A program made the position numbers and the translations under genes. A stretch of DNA of 9,617 nt from Methanocellales archaeon (GTDB lineage Archaea > Halobacteriota > UBA148 > JAUWXC01). Under the pieces are notes generated by a model, which ran no database searches, was not told the DNA's origin, and worked only from the letters and a program-made list of their open reading frames with translations. Shown piece by piece: positions 5,413 to 9,617 of the stretch. Position 1 is the first letter of the stretch, and every line of letters begins with the position of its first letter. The DNA is taken from assembly GCA_030616565.1 (NCBI GenBank), contig JAUWXC010000020.1, positions 1-9,617 on the forward strand. Reading direction: 5' to 3'.

Positions 5413-5979
5413 ATGCTTCCAGATCTAGGAGAAATACAAAAAAGGAGAAGAAGCCTTGGCCTTTCGCAAAAACAACTGGCATCATATGCAGGCGTGAGTC
5501 AATCATTGATAGCGAAGATGGAGGGTGGAAAAATTGACCCCTCTTATAAAAATGTCAAAAGGATATTCGAAGCGTTGGAAAAGGAGATGACTAAACAAAA
5601 AAGGGCAATATTGGCAAGGGAAATAAGCAACAAAAAGGTCGTCGGTGTGGACAAAAAAGACCCAGTTAGGAGGGCAATAGAACTCATGCGAAAATATGAG
5701 ATCTCGCAGCTGCCAGTGTATGATGAAAGTAAACCCGTTGGGAGTATTACGGAAAAAGTCGTAACCAACCATATAGCGCAAAAGAAAGACCCAAGGAAAC
5801 TATCAAAAATGCCCATAGAGGCGGTGATGGAAGAAGGATTACCTCAAATAAGCGAAGATGCGCCAGTAGAGATAGTGGTTCCACTCTTACAATATAGTCC
5901 AGCAGTACTGACAATAAAAAAAGGGATGACGACGGGCATAATAACAAAAGCAGATTTGCTAAAGATCGTTCGACTGTAA
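5413..5979 (+). CDS. HTH (XRE-type) and CBS-pair transcriptional regulator
   Basis: From ATG 5413 the protein has 188 residues. The N-terminal helix-turn-helix (about 5-58) reads RRRSLGLSQKQLASYAGVSQ, then SLIAKMEGGKIDPSY, a standard XRE/HTH_3 domain. Two CBS motifs fill about 68-125 and 130-188, with ISQLPVYDESKPVGSITEK in the first and TTGIITKADLLKIV closing the second. This architecture is common in methanogens. The family probably binds DNA in response to an adenosyl ligand, but ligands are mostly unproven. It is divergent from the homocysteine operon, so control of that operon and of itself is the natural guess. Starts at TTG 5392 and ATG 5395 would add seven or six residues (MMCILTG) unlike family N-termini and lie too near the TATA element. 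The stop lies only seven bases from the stop of the convergent hydrolase gene. Confidence 0.87.
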   Translation: MLPDLGEIQKRRRSLGLSQKQLASYAGVSQSLIAKMEGGKIDPSYKNVKRIFEALEKEMTKQKRAILAREISNKKVVGVDKKDPVRRAIELMRKYEISQLPVYDESKPVGSITEKVVTNHIAQKKDPRKLSKMPIEAVMEEGLPQISEDAPVEIVVPLLQYSPAVLTIKKGMTTGIITKADLLKIVRL

Positions 5980-5986
5980 TACACTT

Positions 5987-7336
5987 TTAATCCTCTCTCG
6001 TAATCCTTCTGATCGTCAATCCACCACCAATCATAATCGTGGATATCATCACGGCCGCGAGAGCCGTCTTATCGTATGAAGATGTCTCGATTTCAATCAC
6101 TTGATCCGAACGTAAATTCACGCTCATCGTACGTCCCCCTGTCGAAACTGTGTAATTTCCAGGCGCCAGTCCAATGAATGTGACATCTTCACCGGTAATA
6201 GAATACAGGGTCGCGTCATTTCTTTGCAGTGTTATCTTTAGGGGAGATTCAGCAATGATGCGCAGGTTAGCGTATTTCTTGACAGGAATGATGTTTCCAT
6301 CAGAGTGCTGCAGCGTTTCCGGGACATCCAGGATGCTGAGTAGTGTCGGTGCAACATCCTCTTGCCCATATGTGCCGTCGATCACGTCAATTCGTACATT
6401 AGGGCCACTTGCTATCAGTGGAATTCGCCGGCTTTCCACGACACCTGCATACTTTTCTGAAGCATGTCCTCCCACATACCTGCCCTTTTCCGTCATAGCA
6501 AAAGTCATTCCATGGTCTGCGGTGATGATGAGCGCCAAATTATTCTCAAGACAGGTGAGGTAAAGCTTGTACACATCCTCATCCAGCTCTTCGATCAATT
6601 CTATGTACCGCTCTGGTCCCATATAATGGCCAGCTAAGTCTACTGCGCCGACATTCACGGTAAGTAAGAATTTCTGATCTGGATGATGGTCGCGCATATA
6701 GCGTGCGATCGCATCTGATGCATCGATACCCCATCTGTTATAAGCGGCATATCGCTCAACCCCTTCCCTGCCATCTAAATAACTTGAAACATCGTTTTGC
6801 CACTCTTGCATTAACTCAATCACATCTACTGGCACTTGAGCATTGCTCTCCAGGTCTGCGGCCGGCGTTTTAATCGAGTTGGAACTATCAAAGAGAATGG
6901 CATCCTGTTTTGCCCTAAGTGTCTCGAAATCGCCTTTTTGCATTACTGCAATGCACAGGTAATCATGTTTATGTGCGGCATCAAAAATTGTCGCATCATT
7001 AAATTCCACCAGCAAGGGATCAGCACGCGAGTAACCCGTGGCAAGAACAGAATGTCCAAGTGTGGTCCTTGGCTGGGGCGCTCTGACATCTAAAATGCGC
7101 GCTCCCCCATCGGCGATTAACATGATGTCGTTTGCCTCAGCCTTCATCAATTCATTTCCATCCAGGTCGTGCGGCACAAACTCTGGATAAAAATAGGAGG
7201 AGCCCAAGCCATCCACGATTAGCAGGACTGCACCATTGGGACTTGTTACGGGATTGATGATGACATCGGTAGCACCCGCTATCGGAAGTATGAGGCACAC
7301 GATCAACGCTATCAATACCACTTGGCGCGTTTGCAC
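5987..7336 (-). CDS. Exported alkaline-phosphatase-superfamily hydrolase, membrane anchored
   Basis: The 449-residue protein begins with a signal peptide (about 1-23, MQTRQVVLIALIVCLILPIA). Superfamily metal and catalytic residues are visible: D42 in LLIVDGLGSS, T91 or T92 as the likely nucleophile in PRTTLGHS, D233 and H237 in VDLAGH, D274 and H275 in TADHGM, and H291 in YVGGHA. These match phosphodiesterase, sulfatase and phosphoglycerate-mutase-like metalloenzymes with two metal ions. The substrate cannot be named. Residues 365-418 look like a small PEGA-like beta domain (LAPGNYTVSTGGRTMSVNL). A C-terminal membrane helix at about 424-440, ending in positively charged TIRRITRED, would anchor the enzyme facing outward. 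The start is GTG 7336 with no ribosome-binding site but a TATA element about 24 bp upstream, so it is probably leaderless. A lone gene, it may act in cell-envelope or surface polymer turnover. Confidence 0.82.
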   Translation of the reverse strand: MQTRQVVLIALIVCLILPIAGATDVIINPVTSPNGAVLLIVDGLGSSYFYPEFVPHDLDGNELMKAEANDIMLIADGGARILDVRAPQPRTTLGHSVLATGYSRADPLLVEFNDATIFDAAHKHDYLCIAVMQKGDFETLRAKQDAILFDSSNSIKTPAADLESNAQVPVDVIELMQEWQNDVSSYLDGREGVERYAAYNRWGIDASDAIARYMRDHHPDQKFLLTVNVGAVDLAGHYMGPERYIELIEELDEDVYKLYLTCLENNLALIITADHGMTFAMTEKGRYVGGHASEKYAGVVESRRIPLIASGPNVRIDVIDGTYGQEDVAPTLLSILDVPETLQHSDGNIIPVKKYANLRIIAESPLKITLQRNDATLYSITGEDVTFIGLAPGNYTVSTGGRTMSVNLRSDQVIEIETSSYDKTALAAVMISTIMIGGGLTIRRITRED

Positions 7337-7354
7337 ACAGGTACTTTAGTCTCG

Positions 7355-7364
7355 TTTATATAAA
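7355..7364 (-). promoter_or_regulatory. TATA element of the hydrolase gene
   Basis: TTTATATAAA is a near-ideal archaeal TATA box, with its centre about 24 bp before GTG 7336. This predicts a leaderless transcript. The site is palindromic, but no plus-strand gene begins at the matching distance. Confidence 0.6.
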
Positions 7365-7373
7365 TAATTGACT

Positions 7374-7384
7374 AAAAAGAAAGG
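7374..7384 (-). terminator. T-rich tract after the coiled-coil gene
   Basis: The minus strand reads CCTTTCTTTTT about 12 bases after the TAA of the coiled-coil gene and just before the hydrolase TATA box. It would separate the two transcripts. Confidence 0.35.
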
Positions 7385-7395
7385 TTAAGAGAGGA

Positions 7396-7743
7396 TTACT
7401 CTCTCAATTTTTTGGCCAGAGTCTCCAAGCTGTCTGCTAGTTTGAGTCTTGCCTCTTTCCCTTTCTCCCCCAAATCCGAGGCGAGTTTTGCGTATTCCGC
7501 GCCCTTTTCCGTCTCACTAAGTCTGGATGCCACATCGGATGCCACGCCGAGTGCGAGCGCCGATAACGAAATGGCAAGGTCCTCAAATTTCTTGAGGGGC
7601 TCTTCCAAACTCTTGCTGATGGGCTCTTTTACCGCTTTTGTCTCCAATTCTCGCAGTGCTGTCTCCACTTCATTGAATTTTTGGTCGACGTAATTTTTCA
7701 ATTCATCTAACTTCATTTCTTTCGGACTTTTTTCTTCTGGCAT
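7396..7743 (-). CDS. Small coiled-coil protein of unknown function
   Basis: From ATG 7743 the product has 115 residues. It is almost wholly helical and strongly charged. Residues 10-39 form a coiled coil (MKLDELKNYVDQKFNEV and onward). Residues 44-70 (PISKSLEEPLKKFEDL, then AISLSALALGVASD) give a more hydrophobic amphipathic stretch. The C-terminal 40 residues are a Lys/Glu/Ala/Leu-rich amphipathic helix (SDLGEKGKEARLKLADSLET), recalling phasin-, apolipoprotein- or LEA-like proteins in composition only. There are no cysteines and no signal peptide. I do not recognise a family. A TTG five codons upstream (7758) is an alternative start, but no strong ribosome-binding site supports either. It is divergent from the DUF89 gene over a 57-base gap. 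Confidence 0.7.
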   Translation of the reverse strand: MPEEKSPKEMKLDELKNYVDQKFNEVETALRELETKAVKEPISKSLEEPLKKFEDLAISLSALALGVASDVASRLSETEKGAEYAKLASDLGEKGKEARLKLADSLETLAKKLRE

Positions 7744-7800
7744 ATCAATCCCAAACAATCTTTATGTCCTATTACATTAAAACTTCGGTGCGGTGATTTA

Positions 7801-8673
7801 TTGAAAGCACACCCGAGATGCGCGCCGTGCCTGCTGGCCAGGGTGCATTACGAAGCAACGCTGTCTACAGATGACCCGGAACTTCAGCAGAGGGCCATTC
7901 AGGCGGGTATTCGTTGGCTGGATGAGAGTTTTTCCATAAGCACACCTGCCACCTACATCTCAACTGGGATACACAGGAGGGCATACGAGGTTCTTGGCGA
8001 TGCGGACCCATATGCTGCAAAGAAGAAGATGAGCAATGAAATCGCGCTGAAACTGCTTTCAATGGCAGAGAAAATGGTAAAGTCGAACGAAGGCGATGCA
8101 TTTCGCAGAAGCATCATCGCATCCATTGCCGGGAACACGCTTGATTTCGGCGTGCTTGGATTTGAGCCCGAAGAGCAATTTGACGACTACCTCATGGATG
8201 TGTTCAAAAAGGGGTTGGACGTTGACGATACGGATAAGATGAAGGGGCTTTTGGATGACGTTCTGTATATCACCGATAACTGTGGAGAGATCGTCTTTGA
8301 TGGTCTGGTGCTGGACCAGATCAAGAGATTGGGCGGAAAGGCGACGCTGGTGGTGAAGGGCGCCCCCATACTCACGGATGCCACGCTGAAAGATGCAGAG
8401 GAGATGGGGGTCAGCAAAAAGGCGGACACGGTATTAACTACCGGGTCGAATGCCGTAGGTGTCGATCTGGATGAAGCGCCGGATGAATTGATGGAGGCGC
8501 TGAAAAACGCCTCGCTGATCATCAGCAAGGGCATGGCGAATTACGAAGCGCTGTCAGAATACGATTTTGAGTCGATTGCATACCTTCTTCGGGCAAAGTG
8601 CGAGCCCATAGCGACATCCCTCGGTGTGAAGAAAGGCTGGAATGTGGCAATTCTGTGTGAACAAGGCCGATGA
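7801..8673 (+). CDS. DUF89 (COG1578) metal-dependent damage-control phosphatase
   Basis: The 290-residue protein belongs to the archaeal branch of DUF89, metal-dependent phosphatases thought to remove damaged or overflow phospho-metabolites. Diagnostic features are the N-terminal CxxC (C7, C10, in PRCAPC), the metal-binding TDNCGE (D159, N160, E163), the KGAPILTDAT loop (186-195, D193) and the SKGMANYE signature (242-249). Length matches archaeal members such as AF1104. The start is TTG 7801 preceded by GGTGAT at 7792-7797, a short-spaced but good ribosome-binding site. No ATG near the N-terminus would keep the CxxC. It lies 55 bases upstream of the GAPDH gene on the same strand. Pairing with a sugar-phosphate enzyme suggests a repair role in central carbon metabolism, which is inference. 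It ends in TGA. Confidence 0.88.
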   Translation: MKAHPRCAPCLLARVHYEATLSTDDPELQQRAIQAGIRWLDESFSISTPATYISTGIHRRAYEVLGDADPYAAKKKMSNEIALKLLSMAEKMVKSNEGDAFRRSIIASIAGNTLDFGVLGFEPEEQFDDYLMDVFKKGLDVDDTDKMKGLLDDVLYITDNCGEIVFDGLVLDQIKRLGGKATLVVKGAPILTDATLKDAEEMGVSKKADTVLTTGSNAVGVDLDEAPDELMEALKNASLIISKGMANYEALSEYDFESIAYLLRAKCEPIATSLGVKKGWNVAILCEQGR

Positions 8674-8728
8674 ATTTATGAAAGCTAACATCATTACTTT
8701 CTAACAGATGATATCGCGAGGGATGTGA

Positions 8729-9298
8729 ATGGTTAACGTGGCAATAAATGGTTATGGCACTATAGGCAAAAGAATAGCGGATGCTGTGACAGCGCAGGAT
8801 GACATGAGTGTGGCAGGCGTCACGAAGACAAAGCCCGACTTTGAGGCGCGATTGGCAATCGAAAAGGGATACGAGCTGTATGCGGTGATTCCTGAAAAGC
8901 AAGGTGATTTTAAGAAGGCGGGTATCAACATCGCCGGAACGATTCACGATTTGCTGAAACACGCGGACATCGTTGTTGATTGCGCACCCGGCGGCATCGG
9001 GGCGGAGAACAAGCCGATGTACGAAAAGGCGGGAGTAAAGGCAATTTTTGAGGGAGGCGAGAAGCACGATGTTGCGGGCTTATCATTCAATGCAATGTGC
9101 AATTATGACAAGGCCATAGGGCGGGATTTTATCAGAGTGGTATCCTGTAATACTACCGGTATTTGCAGGGTTCTTTACCCCTTAGACCAGGCATTTGGTG
9201 TGGAGAAGGCAAGAGTGGTTCTGGTCAGGCGCGCAACGGACCCTGCCGACATCAAGAAAGGTCCCATTAATGCGATTGTTCCAGACCCTGTGAAATGA
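8729..9298 (+). CDS. gap: Archaeal glyceraldehyde-3-phosphate dehydrogenase, N-terminal part ending at in-frame TGA
   Basis: Codons 1-189 encode the NAD(P)-binding Rossmann domain ([15 protein letters not shown] at 6-20, with GxGxxG) and the first half of the catalytic domain, including catalytic C140 in VSCNTTG. The rest of the family match, [20 protein letters not shown] (167-186), is intact. Archaeal GAPDH is about 335-340 residues, so TGA at codon 190 (9296-9298) removes much of the catalytic domain, and this fragment alone should be inactive. Recognisable GAPDH sequence resumes at the very next codon in the same frame. The ATG has GAGGG about six bases upstream. It lies downstream of the DUF89 gene, with a possible weak TATA (AATTTATG) near 8675 in the gap. 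The enzyme works in glycolysis or gluconeogenesis. Confidence 0.88.
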   Translation: MVNVAINGYGTIGKRIADAVTAQDDMSVAGVTKTKPDFEARLAIEKGYELYAVIPEKQGDFKKAGINIAGTIHDLLKHADIVVDCAPGGIGAENKPMYEKAGVKAIFEGGEKHDVAGLSFNAMCNYDKAIGRDFIRVVSCNTTGICRVLYPLDQAFGVEKARVVLVRRATDPADIKKGPINAIVPDPVK

Positions 9299-9617
9299 CC
9301 ATCGCATCACGGGCCTGATGTGCAGACGGTTCTGCCGCACATAAACATCACGACGCTTGCCATAAAAGTGCCGACAACGATAATGCATCTACACATGCTG
9401 AATATGAAGCTTAAGAACACTCCAGAGCCGGCTGATGTTCGAGATGTCTTGGGGAAAGCGCCCAGGATACGATTTGTAAGTGCATCGGACGGAATAACTT
9501 CGACAGCATCCATCATCGAGTTGGGCAGAGATTTAGGAAGACCGAGATACGATATGTGGGAGAACTGCATCTGGGAAGACTCGATCTGCATAAATGATGG
9601 CGAGCTGTACTTCTTCC
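9299..9617 (+). pseudogene. gap: C-terminal part of GAPDH, in frame after a TGA codon, cut by window edge
   Basis: Reading straight on after TGA 9296-9298 gives PSHHGPDV, then VLPHINITTL, VPTTIMHLHML, APRIRFVSASDGITSTASII and ELGRDLGRPRYDMWENCIWE, the conserved second half of the archaeal GAPDH catalytic domain. About 106 codons are open up to the window end, leaving perhaps 40 residues outside. No frameshift is involved; a single codon is changed. In relatives the TGA position is usually Val or Ile (PVTVPSHHGPDV in Methanothermus, from memory). No ribosome-binding site is seen before internal ATG codons near 9383, so independent translation is unlikely. Sequence error, recent nonsense mutation and UGA readthrough are the options. 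Confidence 0.8.

Noticed and set aside
8522..9067. Minus-strand frame of 181 codons opposite DUF89 and GAPDH
   Set aside because: It is antisense to two clearly recognised genes and crosses their junction; it has no motif or ribosome-binding site.
9296..9298. Selenocysteine or general UGA-as-sense coding in GAPDH
   Set aside because: The codon is not at a catalytic cysteine, selenocysteine is confined to few archaeal lineages, and TGA terminates several intact genes in this window.

Overview
The window looks like genomic DNA of a methanogen-related euryarchaeon, possibly an anaerobic methane oxidiser; the lineage is inferred from gene content only. The supporting genes are a homocysteine-forming sulfurtransferase with tandem CBS domains, its NIL-domain ferredoxin subunit, a UPF0280 protein, a class III prepilin peptidase next to a pilin, an archaeal DUF89 phosphatase and an archaeal-type GAPDH. 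Promoters are archaeal: TATA elements lie about 26 bp before likely start sites, and at least two genes look leaderless.

Region 1-2038 (minus strand) is a small surface-filament cluster transcribed toward the left edge. It holds a small P-loop NTPase, a FlaK-like A24 prepilin peptidase, and a pilin-like protein that runs off the window. Region 2039-2352 has no ordinary gene but holds the most unusual structure here. Two strong, interlocked inverted repeats and a weaker outer pairing can fold into a closed pseudoknot of about 135 nt, and a plus-strand TATA element sits at the right distance upstream. Next to it (2260-2559, minus) are an AbrB-like DNA-binding protein and a 28-residue hydrophobic peptide with its own strong Shine-Dalgarno sequence. 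Repeats in the AbrB leader may be an autoregulatory operator.

Region 2683-5285 (minus) is a compact three-gene sulfide-assimilation operon: aspartate-semialdehyde sulfurtransferase with a CBS pair, NIL/2x[4Fe-4S] ferredoxin, and UPF0280 protein. It is divergent from a leaderless gene (5413-5979) for an HTH-CBS regulator. Enzyme and putative regulator both carry CBS pairs, so both may sense an adenosyl-sulfur metabolite such as SAM.

Region 5987-7743 (minus) holds an exported, C-terminally anchored alkaline-phosphatase-superfamily hydrolase and a small coiled-coil protein. Region 7801-9617 (plus) holds a DUF89 damage-control phosphatase and then GAPDH. The GAPDH frame is broken by one in-frame TGA at codon 190, after which clear GAPDH sequence continues in the same frame to the window end. 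TGA also ends other intact genes here, so it is a real stop codon in this genome. The break is therefore a recent nonsense mutation, a sequence error or a recoding/readthrough event.
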